Assembly (NCBI GenBank): GCA_029718625.1
Contig: CM056395.1
Coordinates: forward strand, 25,152,576 to 25,216,575
DNA: 64,000 nt
Origin: Synaphobranchus kaupii
Lineage: Eukaryota; Chordata; Actinopteri; Anguilliformes; Synaphobranchidae
Direction: 5' to 3'
Part shown: piece by piece, positions 36,078 to 47,317 of the stretch
Numbering within the stretch: the stretch's first letter is position 1
Layout: each line of letters starts with the position of its first letter
The notes under the pieces: model-generated
Databases searched by the model: none
The model's input: the letters and a program-made list of their open reading frames with translations, nothing else
What the model was told of the DNA's origin: nothing
Program-made: the position numbers and the translations under genes

Positions 36078-36147
36078 GTGTGGACTAACCTTTGGGTTAC
36101 AAGCTCAATTCCTTACCCATTATAGTACACTGCCACATCCTTGCATC
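36078..36147 (-). mobile_element. SINE head fragment
   Basis: On the minus strand the sequence reads GGCAGTGTACTATAATGGGT then TTGTAACCCAAAGGTTAGTC, matching the head of the SINE at 50232-50465. Body and tail are absent. Confidence 0.55.
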
Positions 36148-37520
36148 ACTTTGGGGTCTGGCCCCTGCTTCATCATTGGACGTATGTAGCGCGCCAAAAC
36201 AAAGACAATATTCCTAAAATCAGATAAAATCGACATTCCTAATACCAGCTCGTAGCAACAAGCACAAGGCGAAGAGGGACGGGTATCTCAGATGAGATTC
36301 TAAACCCAGCTCACGTTGTCCGTTAAAGATCTCAACACGTATTGAAGAAGAAAAAGAAAAAAAAGAAAAAAGTGGGGGATTCCTTGGTGTCCTGGCAAAC
36401 TCCCCTCCCAATCTGGCCACCGAATCATCGACCTTAACTGGCTTATCGACTCCTCCCTCTCCACCTTAGCTGACATGTAGCAACAACTGTTCTGGAGGAA
36501 AATGGCCGCTGCACCTCAGACTGGCAGACTATAACCCCCCCCCCCCCCCCCCCAAAGTTGGACATGGACCAATGAATGGCGTGCTTTTCATTCAAGCCAA
36601 GTCTTCAAAGCTGTGTTGCTCAATCCAGACTAGATCAATGGATCGCCTATCAACAGGAGTGCTGATATTGGCAGTTACGGCTATATGCCATGCAAAGCTG
36701 ACGATTCTTGGCGCAAGCTTGCTCCACAATATCAGTCTGATATTTTTAGTCATATAGTGTTTAGAAGACAACAAGAAATAACTAAAAGGTAGCGGTAATG
36801 AAAATCTTCTGGATATAGTTAATCAAGATCACCAGAGTTCACATTAATTGGGGTTTATAATTAGTTTGGACTTCCTCCTTCAAAAAAAAAAAAAAAGTGA
36901 AATTATTACTTTTTTTTTTCTAATTAACATTGGCTGTATTAACGGGTTCTTTGGGAGCTTCTTGTCCTTTAAACTGAAATGACCTTTACCCTCAATTATC
37001 ACATTTTAGATTTACGTCGATGGCAAGTTATTCTAACACAACATAGCTGTGCCTTTAGACTGTATAATGCGGGGGGGTTAAAATATAATATAATGTGTGG
37101 GAGTGACATTTTCTGAGAGTGAACTTAAGGTAATTGAATCGTATACATACTGTACTCTAATTGTGCCACTTTTATATCTTTCACCAGAGATTATTCTGAT
37201 ATAAATATTATCAGATATCATTATTAATATTATAAAAGATACATGACATTTCTCTCGTCTTTTTTATGCACTTTAGACATTTTTTAGATTACTGCTATTG
37301 CACATCATTGTAAACCTGCCAATCGAAACAGACCCGTATTTACTTAACATGCTCAAGGCATCATGTCAGATGGTATGTTTATGGAGGTCATGGACAGGGG
37401 ACCTTCATAATGTTACAGTTATGGTGGCAGTGGAGCGGGAGAACTGTGGTTCTAGTCTTTACTAAACATTGCATGTTAGTTTTTTTTCTGCCGGGAAACA
37501 TACAAAGTTTTTTTTTTTTT
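36148..37520. other. unique DNA with poly-C and poly-A tracts
   Basis: A 19-bp poly-C lies at 36535-36553. No supported gene. Confidence 0.5.
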
Positions 37521-37985
37521 TGACATGATACAAGGGTCATGGTTGACAAAAACATGTTGCAGTGAAAATAGAACGGCACTCCGAGACATCTGTGGATGAG
37601 TGAGCAAAGCCTTTGACAAACGTGTTGCTCTCCCCCATGTGGGCTTTGTGCATTCAAAAGGTGTGACGTCCATTCCTCCAACATTGATTTCATTGGACAT
37701 TGGTGGAAATCTGTAGAAACTTAAAAAAAATAATAATAATAAAAAAATTGTGAATTCAGTTTGTTGGCTGCCTGTCGACCTATATGCAAAGTTTCACCAA
37801 ATTCGGATCAAAACTAGGCTAAGGCTGTGACTGACGGACAGACAGACACTATTATTTTTATTTCCATTAAATGTGCCTTGTTGTGTAGGTTATAGTAGAC
37901 TATATGGTTCTTGAGATTATGACCGGATACTCCTGGGGACAGAAATGAATTGCCGGGACTTGGGAGGATATTCTGTTTGGAACCG
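37521..37985 (+). repeat. dispersed repeat family D, copy 3, interrupted
   Basis: The 5' part (TGACATGATACAAGGGTCAT to about 37570) and the 3' part (about 37848-37985, with GCCTTGTTGTGTAGG, TATATGGTTCTTGAGATTAT and GAATTGCCGGGACTTGGG) are contiguous in the other copies. Here about 277 bp of unrelated sequence separates them. The interruption ends in GACGGACAGACAGACA, a common transposable-element phrase, so it is probably another insertion. Confidence 0.6.
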
Positions 37986-38773
37986 ACTAAAGGCTGACCA
38001 TGTGCTCAAGAGCACAGACATCTCAGATAAATATTTGATTTCTAAAAAAAATTTTTTGCATGTTCCAAGGCACCTTGCACCATGTTTTTTCAAATGTATA
38101 AACATACCTCTCTGCAGTGACAGTCCATATCTACTCAATGTATAAACATAAAACTATATACGAATCAAGAGCCCGATATTTTGTGAGATAATCTTAATTG
38201 AGAATCCCACGGGAAGCACAGTGTCCAAGCGAATGAACAGCGATTAAAGCGCAGTGGGTGTGGGCTAGTGGACCCAACATGGTGTCACATTCATCATCAT
38301 CATCATCATCCCTGACATCTAGCTGCAAGGATGAAACGATGAGTTAAGTCACAGAAGATCCCTTTTTTCTTTCCCCGTGGCAATCATGCCCCCTTCATCC
38401 CTCGCACAATTAGGTGTTACCTCTGTGGCCAGAGACTACAGCTGGATTCATTCTGCTAGTAACTTCAGCCTCATCGTACGGCGCATTCCGTGGGATGCTG
38501 GCCTTTAATTAGACTTTTTTTATGCAAACCCCACATAAAAGGGAGAGACAATACATGCTGTCAAGTTTCCAAAAGCGAGGCTTAATTAAAGCTTAAAATT
38601 GACAGCTATATGTGCTCTTGTCAAACTATAAAAAAGGAGCACTATATAATTTGTGCCAAGAGATTTAAGGAAATGTATCCATGTTTATTAGAAATGAACA
38701 ATGTGTTGTATTTTAATGTATTTGAAAATTGGCTGAATTTACTGAATTTGCCTGAAACCATCATAAAGTGATA
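37986..38773. other. unique DNA; possible conserved non-coding DNA
   Basis: A short (CAT)n run lies at 38290-38310. The segment 38480-38640 is repeat-free with several AATTA/TTAAT cores. Conservation is unknown. Confidence 0.3.
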
Positions 38774-39318
38774 CATCCACATCTACTGCATTTCTGGCAG
38801 CACAGTGATGGTTTGAGGCTTGTTTGATACCTCAGACCCTTGATGACTTACAGCCATTTAGCCAGCCATGTGTTCCATACTATCCCAGTGTAAATTACAG
38901 CTAAATCTACAGCCCCCCCCCCCCCCCATTCCCATATAGATCCATGCAGAGAGATTGCAGATGCAGAGAGGTTATAGTATCATTTATAAGAGTATGTGAA
39001 AATAAGATATCGAGTCTTTTGATGTTGTTGGGTCACAGACATCAGGAAGTCATGGCATGCAAAGGATATGCAACCAAATATTAACCATAATATTTAAATT
39101 TATCCAATTAGTCTTGGTCCCCTAAAATGGGAGGGGGGGGGGGGGGCTATGTATAACAAGTCCTACAATTGCTACACGGTTCACCCAATATGCATATAAA
39201 CACCCTCAAATTAAATCTGAAAATCTGAACTTTAACCTCATAGTCCCTTCCATTTCAAATCCAATATGCCAGACACAAAAAATGTGTCATTGTCCAAATA
39301 ATTAAGGACTGCACTGTA
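38774..39318 (-). mobile_element. Tc1/mariner-like DNA transposon remnant (family A, copy 2)
   Basis: Inverted relative to the copy at 9627-10166, matching it end to end. The outer end on the minus strand is CAGTGCAGTCCTTAATTATT next to TA (39317-39318). The plus strand near 38800-38830 reads VMV-stop-GLF, resembling the Tc1 VMVWGCF motif with Trp changed to a stop. It contains a poly-C (38911-38926) and a poly-G (39127-39145) tract at places where copy 1 has short G/C runs. Confidence 0.7.
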
Positions 39319-39579
39319 TTAATTGAATCCCGGCCTATAAGTTTTAAGCTGAACTGACGCAAAACTTCTACACCTGTGCTGCACGTTAGTTTCCACAGCC
39401 AGTCAAAGCACCAGGTGTGCCAAATCCCTCTTTCTCTCCGAGGTTTAGTTCTGCACTTCATCTCCTGTGAGAGCTGCATCCATCCTGACCTCAGGGATTT
39501 GCAAAAATAAAGGAAAATCACACTACACTGTATATCGCTGCTGGGTTGCTTCTTACCATAGGAGACACGTGCACATGCA

Positions 39580-39624
<45 letters not shown>

Positions 39625-41109
39625 GCTTAGCTGTGCATCAGGCAGTAAGCTCTCTAATAATTGCAACACCTACTGTGATGTTTGTACTAATTAGTTGTCA
39701 GCCATATTCCTTATTTTGTACTATAAATAATACAGGCCTGCATGGCGAGCGTATTCTCTTGGTATAGCAGTCAGGTAGTGTACACAGAGAGATGCCGATG
39801 GATGCAAAAGGAGAAGACGTGTGCAATAAATCACTCTCCGTTACTGACGGATTACACCCAGCTTTGTGTCTCCATAAGCAATGCTACTGTAGAAACACAA
39901 CTTTTCTTCACAAGTTATTTCTTGATCACTTGTTTCTCAGGCTTTAATGCTGAGGTGTGAGGGCATGAAGTCTACTGGCTGCACGGCGTGATTCTTGTTA
40001 GCTTATGACCTGTGGGTGTGTGTGGGGGAGGGGGGGCTGGTGTGTACGGCACTATTGAATGGGCAGCTGGAGTAATAGGAAGGAGCGTTTTTTTCTTGGG
40101 TTGTCATAATTCAGTTTACACACTGTTGTCACCAAAAACGGTTGCATTTTATGAAGGGTGCTAGTTGTTTCCGTTAACTAGCTGATATTGATGTGCGGCA
40201 CTACAGTGGAAATGCATCCGACTCATAGCTTTGCTTAAAACAAATGGAAACGTTTGTACAATCAGCTGCAAATTTCTGAGATATGCTCATTCTTTTTCAT
40301 TATTTCATAAATGATCCTGCTGTGAAGTTTATTGTACAAGGCATATTATTGACACACCTTTTTCCTCTCTCTCTCTCTCTCTCTGTACAGCTGATGTGAC
40401 CACATATTGAAACGGTAAGAATCCAAGAAATTTTACCTTTTCTTTTACTTCATATTGTCCTTAAGCTTTTAATACACTGACTGTAATTGACTTTGCAAAG
40501 TCTAAGCATCGGAGGGAAATAAGCCTTGATATGCTGTTGTTTGTTCAGTATGGTTTCCGCTGCTTTGCGATTCTCCTCCAGCGTTCCCATGTGTGAAAGT
40601 CAAACACATAGCATCTATTCTTGGCAACATTTCTGTGTGCGGCACTTTAAATTAAAATTTTATTTAAATGAGAGGCAAATGGCCTAGATTGTTCAAAGGA
40701 TCATCGGCAGTTGTTGACTTAAGAAAGGAAGTCTCTGTCTATACAACAAGAAAATGAGGATTTAATGTCACAGTGAAAAATGATTGTCTGGAATAGCTGC
40801 TAAGCCTGCAGCTGCGCCTTATTCCTGTAAGATTTAAATGGAGTCTCGGATTAGGTAGAAACCTGGCAAATTAAATTTAGCATCACCACATGAAAAACAG
40901 TTCAGCGTGTAGGTAATAAGAGGTTTAAGACAGGATTATTTTCTGGGGTTAGAATATGAGAAATATGAAAAAAAAGACCTACCACCAATTGTGCCATTGC
41001 AGCAAAAAAATGGCAGTTTGAATGTCAAGATTTACTGCGATACATACAATACAGTGTTCGGCAGTGCATTTGTTAGAACACATTCAGAAAATGGCTATGG
41101 TCACGCGCT
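39319..41109. other. unique DNA with (CA)n run
   Basis: A (CA)n microsatellite lies at 39577-39620 and a G-rich run at 40016-40039. The segment 40610-40900 is repeat-free, AT-rich and frame-poor, and could be conserved non-coding DNA. No gene supported. Confidence 0.4.
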
Positions 41110-41290
41110 ACTATACTACCGACATTTTCAAAAATGTACAGAGAAGGGCAACTAGACCAGTTTCAGGTATTAAACACGAAGGTTTTCAAGAAAGACTTCA
41201 GACACTTTTGTCTAAACTGGATTACTCAGGGATGTTTAATTAAGGTTTATAAGGCAATTCAGAAGTTCAAGCCTAGGCTTGACATGGTCA
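41110..41290 (+). pseudogene. decayed LINE reverse-transcriptase C-terminal remnant
   Basis: The plus-strand frame encodes NVQRRATRPVSGIKHEGFQE followed shortly by RLQTL and LDYSG. Then, in another frame after a stop, it continues IKVYKAIQKF. The order VQRRAT...PGLKH..YEERL..L.L..L..RR....L..VYKI is the conserved C-terminal end of ORF2 in fish CR1/L2/Rex1-like LINEs. The family role is reverse transcription of LINE RNA. The copy has a frameshift and lacks the catalytic core, so it is a fossil fragment. Confidence 0.55.
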
Positions 41291-42819
41291 TGGTAGTGTA
41301 TATACACATTTCAAAATGTGCTACAATGTATTGAAATGCCTTTTGTCATCATTGTTAAATGTGTTTATGCGTTAATGTGCATGTCTTTTCGGTTAAACAT
41401 CTATAGTCTCTGGAATAGTTAGTGAATATGTGTGAATATGTGTGAATGTGTTCACGTGTATGCATTTGTGAACATTTCAGTCCATTTTACTGTTTGAACA
41501 TTAATTTCATTGTCTAAGACTACAGTATGAAGTCACAAATCAAACTTCTGTTTCGATTTGTCTTGTACAGTAGCATAGAAAACCAAATGATTTAAGTCTG
41601 ACACAAGGTGAATCGACATGGAAACGCTCTCCTGTTTGAGGCAGTCAGCATCCCTTTAATGGTCAGAAGAGCACTTATGCTAAGTTGATCATTCCGTTTA
41701 TTTATCTGTGATATTAATCCTGATATGATGCAACCGGGAAGAGCGTGCAGCCTCCTCCTCCTCGCAGTTCGGAACCCGCGAAATGGCGTAACGTCACGGC
41801 GTCAGAGAGCGGCTTCCGAGATGTTCGGGAAGCTCGGAGAAAAGCCGCAATTAAGCTGCTCGCAGGAAAACTTGTGGATCGCAGGGAATAATAAATTCCC
41901 CCGCGGGAGAAGGACAGATGGAGGTTCACAGAACAGAGCTCAAAAAAGCAAACGCCGCCCGGATGCCTCAGTTTGCCTGTTAGATGCGGGTGGATTTCAT
42001 TGTTCAACACAGCTCATTTTGTCCCCTGCTGTTCTACCTACAGAGATACGCAGTTTAAAGATGACTTCCTTAGCATCATTCACCCAATACCAGAAAACTC
42101 AAATGAACACTGCAGAGGAGCGTTTGTGTGTGGAGACGTCTTTCATCATATCTTTTCAAATTATTGAACTCCCTGGCCACCTTCTTTAATTCTGCATAGT
42201 TATCATTGCTAGTAGTTAGAGACCCACTGTATTCTTGATTCAATTTAATTAAATGTATGAATCACGGTGAGTTAATGCTTTAACTACACTACTCACTTCC
42301 CCAAACAGAGCTCTTGCTTTATTATGCCTATAAACTGTGGCTTTTAACACAAGATTTGACCTCTGTCCTATTGATGGAAATTTGCACTTTTTGACTATTG
42401 AGACCCTGTGTAGATACGTATATGACCTGCAGATGATTTTTTATGCTTTCATACACTTCCCTACTGCACTATAATAATGCTATGTCAATCATAATCCTTC
42501 AAACAGGACACAGGAAGATGCACTGATGCACTGTAAGGTCATAACTAGGGTCATCAATTTTCCAAAAGCTGTTTTCTTACCTGCACTTCAGTCATCCCTC
42601 AGCAAGAGGGCAGTAGTGCTTTCTTTGACTGCAAGTGTTACAATTATCACATTGCACCTCCCCAGTCATACACGCTGATGAGATCATTTCCACTTAACGA
42701 TGACTGACAGCAAGGTTCCCTCATGTGCTGTAGTCAGAATGTCTGTTAGAACTGTAGCATATTTTTATACTGCTGTGTTATATACTTGTTGTTATTCTGT
42801 GGGAAGTAGCCTACACACA
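41291..42819. other. unique DNA, locally CpG-rich
   Basis: 41725-41975 is GC/CpG-rich with a 154-codon plus-strand frame (41725-42189) that I do not recognise and that lacks coding signals. No gene called. Confidence 0.4.
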
Positions 42820-42908
42820 TTAACCCTCCTATCATGTTGAAATTTTGACGCGTTTTACATTTGGGGTCAATTTGACACAAAAGTATTGTAACAGAAAAAA
42901 ATTGACAC

Positions 42909-45036
42909 TTTGGGGTCGATTTACTAAGGTTTGCGTGTACAAAAACACGTGTAAAACTGTTACCACCCGCAAAAAATCATCCGAGGTGATAAATTAACGA
43001 GGTGTAAAGTGGATTGCGTGCGCTAAAATGGAAAGATATGTTAATTTCTCATTTTTGCAGGTTAGCCTGAAATGAATATGCAAAAATGGGCGTCCCTACA
43101 AAATAGTGGGAGGTGGTCATGCAAATGTATTACGTTAGCACGTTAGCACGTGCAAAGTGATTCACTAAACCCGAAAGGAGGTTTGAGAGAGTTATTTGCG
43201 GGTGCATTTTAGTACAAATGGAAAGCAGGTATTAAAAGACACTGAATGGATAGGGTTTGTTTGGTACAATGGCGGAGATATAGAAAGTGCAGCTGCACTG
43301 GGGCCTGTGGTCTGAGAAGGTGCATGCCATCTCCCCGGAGAATGGACCCTACATCAAGTCTGTTCTTACACGGGCCCTTATACGTCACTCATTAAGCATT
43401 GGAGAAAACATAGGCTACTGGTGCATGAAGTGCCATCCGTTTTATATATACTATAAATAAGCCAAATCATCTCCGTTATCGTTATTACACTTTCTTTGTA
43501 CAACAGTCTGTGATCATGTCAAACTTATATGCCTATTCTGCAGAAAACGTATTGTATAAATTATTCAACCAATTTGTGGTCGTTTCATTCATATTAGTGT
43601 TATTTTTTGATATGCATAGATTGCTGGGAAATTTGTCTGTACGTTGTTGTCCAGTGTCAAGTGTCTATTTGATCATGTGATGAGAGCTAGTGCAGCGTGC
43701 AAAACTGGTGAGAAAGATGGCCGCAAGCAGCAGTGAAAATGCCTTTCAAACACAAAAGTGTGTATGTGAAGAGAAGGGATAAAAAGGACCAGGAGGAAAA
43801 GGTAGCCAAGCTACTAAAATTGGATGTTCTATTTTTTTATTTTGTAAAAGCGTTCCTGCAGACGCCGGACACCCCCCTATCCCCAACAGTAGCATCATTA
43901 GCACGATTAGCTGCCCATCGCCTTCACTGCTTCACTGATATTGTATTCAAATTAGCCTAGGACCCTGCTCAAATTCTCCCAGCAGTTATCGTGATACTAG
44001 TCTAATATAATAATAATAATAATAATAATAATGATGATGATGACACAAATTCAAATCTCAAAATACACATGAACAGAATTTGTGGATAGCTTACATAGGC
44101 TACATCATGAACAGTAAGAATATTTTTCATGAAGCAAATCCTGTTACAGAATACAAGAGTAACTAGTATTTGAATCAAACAATCAATACAATGTCTATTA
44201 TAACAAACCGTGAATAACAAGCAAATCGGACTGAAGAGACAGTGGGTTCGTTGCTTCGTTTCCCACTAGACAGACGTGTATGGGGGAAAAAGTCGCGGAG
44301 GTGGAGTGTATATATATGTCAACAAAGCTTGGAGTAAAACAGCTGTGATCCGAGACGCATTGCTCTGCGGACGTTTTTTTTCCATCATTACGCTTGGCTG
44401 TATTCCACTCGACTCATACCTTATATTTAATTCACTTAATTCAATGATTCTATATTGAATATTTTTTATTTAACATGTTTGTTTGTGTGTTATGGGCCCC
44501 TCTGTTTTTATTGCTGGTAACTACAACTGAAGTTCCCTCACAGGAAAATTCAAGTTATTCTATTCTATTCTATTCTAAAACTCTATAAAAAATAAAACCC
44601 AAGATCAAATGGAATTTTTGTGACACGGCGCAAGTAGGCTTACCTAGTAAGCATAGTTATGATCATTTCAGTCCTGACAAACATCTGTAACTCCCGGCAG
44701 AAACTAAGAGATATCCAGGTAAACAGTTCGTAATAAACCCGCCAGTTTGTTCAGTGCAATAGTAGCCTATACCTACACTGTAACAAAATAAATAAATACA
44801 TAAAAATACCATAAAAACAGGAACATTGCTGCCAGTCTTTTCACTGTTTTCTTACAGTATAACCATTCCAAACATGCAAAATCTCATTTAAATATGGCTG
44901 TTTGCGGCTGGAGTAATTTACATAATGACTCTTAATTGATCACCCGCAAAGTGGGAAATTATAACACATGCAAATACTATGGCTGCGCTCACAAAATAAC
45001 ACCCCTTATTTGGGATCTTAGTAAATCAACCTCTTT
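42909..45036. mobile_element. PIF/Harbinger-like element (2122 bp), nested
   Basis: The element spans 42912-45033 with ends GGGGTCGATTTACTAAGG and (complement) GAGGTTGATTTACTAAGA, flanked by the 3-bp duplication TTT (42909-42911, 45034-45036). Three-bp duplications and GATTTACTAA termini fit PIF/Harbinger. No intact transposase was found. A 75-codon basic frame at 43733-43960 (KRRDKKDQEEKVAKLL) could be a remnant of an element protein, but I do not recognise it. A (ATA)n/(ATG)n microsatellite lies at 44006-44043. Confidence 0.7.
44230..44577 (+). mobile_element. LINE-derived short element: endonuclease fragment joined to LINE 3' end
   Basis: The plus strand encodes YGGKSRGGGVYIYVNKAW near 44276-44340, resembling the GGG(V/L)CVYVN..W segment of LINE apurinic endonucleases. 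About 130 bp later comes a typical LINE 3' end: ACAACTGAAGTTCCCTCACA and a (TATTC)n tail to about 44577. The reverse-transcriptase region between these parts is missing. An inverted copy at 60612-60905 has the same order, so the deletion is a family property rather than local decay. It sits inside the Harbinger-like element. Confidence 0.65.
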
Positions 45037-45477
45037 GTGTGTTCCCTTCTTAATGCATTCCAACCTACTAGCCTTTTATCACTAAATATTAAAAACCTGT
45101 GATGAACTACTCATTATAGAGCCAGAGCTAAGTGAATGTTTGTGAAGTTTAAAACCGGTATGGAAAAGTACCCGGAAAAAAAACCACCCACAAAAAATCA
45201 GAGCTAAAAAATTAAAAAAGGTTGTATATTTTCTTATGTTTCATACAGCTGTAGAGCCTGGGGTGAAAATGACCCCACACAATACCTTTGTATACAAAGT
45301 TGATACATTTTGAAAACAGCATTATGTTTAATGCATGTTTGATATTTACATAATCCCACAAAATTAGGAAAAGTCATACGATCAAAGATGAAAAAGTCAA
45401 AGATGAAAATAATTTTTTTAAGAGACATCAAACACTGAATGGGGTCAAATAAACCTAAAGCATAATAGTAGTGTTAA

Positions 45478-45934
45478 AGGTACACAAATGATTTGCAGCA
45501 GGGGTACAATTAAAAATTAATAATTAAATAGATTAAAACAGATGAAAATAAATTGAATTAAAAGTCAAATCATGGTCAATTGTTTAACAGTATCCTCTTT
45601 TTATAACAGTCGTTGGTTGATGATGCTTGGTTTAAGCTTGGTGCTTATGAAGACATGCACCTTATGCATCAATGACATTGGTTGGAACGGACAAGTATGG
45701 TTTTGCTGCCTGTGCAGTATTTGGAAAGATTTCTTCACCTGTCCCAGAATGCCATTGCAGAGCTGTTTTACTGTGCAAATAATTTATAAGTTTGGGAAGA
45801 AAAAAAAAAACTGTTCTTGTCAAAACCTGGAATGGAGTCCATAGGGAGTTTTGTTAAGTCAAGTGAGTAGACGTGCTTTGGGTCAAAAACACTAAGAGCC
45901 TCGAGGATTATTTTGGAGTTCATCAGGGTTGTTG
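45478..45934 (-). pseudogene. unrecognised coding-like remnant
   Basis: On the minus strand, continuing from the family D copy, an open frame encodes KIILEALSVFDPKHVYSLDL and then TKLPMDSIPGFDKN (about 45800-45920). The composition is protein-like. A resemblance to the ending of some hAT-type transposases (a (L/I)(S/T)(I/V)FDP phrase) is possible but weak. There is no start, domain or splice evidence. The rest of the interval is unique AT-rich DNA. Confidence 0.2.
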
Positions 45935-46145
45935 CAGTATATCCTCCTAAGACCCATAATTCATTTCTGTGCCCTGTAAGGGGACATGAGTCTCTGGTCT
46001 TAATCTCAAGAACCATACATTCTATTATGCTGAAACATACACAACAAGGGGCATTCAATAAAAATAAAATGAATAATATTTTTTGAAAATATTTTCACTT
46101 GCCACATGATTTTTTCATCCATGACACTTGTATTATGCAACAACA
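45935..46145 (-). repeat. dispersed repeat family D, copy 4
   Basis: On the minus strand it reads GCATAATACAAGTGTCATGG, GTGAAAATATTTTCAAAAAA, CCCCTTGTTGTGTATG, ATGGTTCTTGAGATTAAGAC and ACTCATGTCCCCTTACAGGG, matching the three plus-strand copies. It is the best-preserved copy and the only one lying beside coding-like sequence on both sides. Confidence 0.75.
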
Positions 46146-46225
46146 CTCACTGTGGTCATTAAAGACCCCATGACACTTATCGCAAAGAGTAGGGGGGTGA
46201 TGTGTGGTGAGCCATTTTTCTAGGT

Positions 46226-46372
46226 GCAAAATAGCTGCCGTTGCATCACCCAGGTGGGTGCTACACATTGGTGGCGGTTGAGGCGAGTTTCCCCCCTCAT
46301 CATTGTAAAGCGCTTTGAGTATCGAGAAAGGCGCTATATAAATGGCAGGCCTTATTATTATTTTATTATTGA
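46226..46372 (+). mobile_element. retroelement 3' tail (CR1/L2-like or SINE)
   Basis: Contains GTAAAGCGCTTTGAGTATCG and GGCGCTATATAAATGGCAGG followed by a TTATTATTATTTTATTATT tail, a very common fish retroelement terminus. Confidence 0.75.
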
Positions 46373-46646
46373 CAACAAAGACATTCAAATACTTAAAACG
46401 TTTTTGTTCTTCTGGGTCTCCGGAGGATAATGTTGTCAGTTTCTCTGTTGATTCTCTGAATGCTTTGACAAATTGGCTATTTATTGTTTTGCCTACGCTA
46501 TGCGTCTGCTGAGCCAGTGTTTGGTATTCATGTTTATAGCTGTTCAGTCTTTTTGTACCTTTCATGTATTCTGATATTTCAAACCAAGATAATTTCATGT
46601 ATTCTGATATCTCAAACCAAGATAATTTCAACGAGGCGTTAGCCAA
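46373..46646 (-). pseudogene. unrecognised coding-like remnant with 33-bp duplication
   Basis: The minus-strand frame encodes LSWFEISEYMK twice in tandem, then GTKRLNSYKHEYQTLAQQTH and SVGKTINSQFVKAFREST, with protein-like composition. The frame continues only into the retroelement tail and family D sequence, so it is interrupted by insertions. No family is recognised. It may be one decayed transposon ORF together with 45800-45920. Confidence 0.25.
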
Positions 46647-47317
46647 TTGGCGTGAGCTGTGCCCCTAAACCCCAAAACGACTCCCAAGCTGTGCTGGGGC
46701 AGTATTTGGAGAGATGTCCCTCTCCAGGTAGAAAGTGAGGTACTGGGAAGGGAATGGCGTGGAAGAGTACCAACATCCCCATCTCCTTGTGCACGGCTCA
46801 AGTCGGTGTTTTATTGGGAGGTCTGAATTGTACATTCTTTAGAAGTTCTTTCTGCAGACAAATCCCGTGTGTTCCTCAGCTTTGAGGAAATGGCTTGTCT
46901 GTGCCATCTCTTGACGTCTGTGTGACCACAAACATGTTGCCAGGTGACTTGACGACTTCCTTTTTTTTTTTTTTTCCTGTCTAGAAAATATTGCGTCCAT
47001 CTGTGTGGAGTGCACCAGTGTCAGACTAGCTTTATATTTGACATTCCATCCTCCTCTTTGCTCCCTTCCTCTCCATGTCTTAGGGAGATTAATCACTTTA
47101 ATGAGCATCACGATTAAACTACTTGTATTATTAGTCCTAATAATACAAGTAGTGACCGTTCTAATCCAGTGCCAATGGGGATCCCCATGAGGTCATCGAT
47201 CATAAGGCGCGTTTTAATCCCTGTGGGTCACATGCTTTAGAAAAGCTGGTGACCCTAGTCATGACCTCACAATCAATCCAGTGTAAGTTATCTGGTTATT
47301 TGCAGTGTAGTAGGGTG
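46647..47317. other. unique DNA with perfect palindrome
   Basis: A perfect 17-bp inverted repeat with a 2-nt spacer (ACTACTTGTATTATTAG at 47118-47134, complement at 47137-47153) lies here. A T-rich run is near 46962-46976. No gene seen. Confidence 0.5.

Larger units (their letters stand above)
42820..45477 (+). mobile_element. piggyBac-like MITE carrying a nested Harbinger-like element
   Basis: TTAA at 42820-42823 and 45474-45477 brackets ends CCCTCCTATCATG and (complement) CACTACTATTATG. The outer 5' part (42824-42908) and 3' part (45037-45473) align with the continuous 328-bp copy at 16839-17166. Subtracting the insert leaves about 525 bp, so the 3' part has its own extra sequence. It has no transposase. 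Confidence 0.75.

Noticed and set aside
41725..42189. 154-codon plus-strand frame in a CpG-rich patch
   Set aside because: GC-rich DNA lacks stops by composition; no domain and the minus strand is also open.
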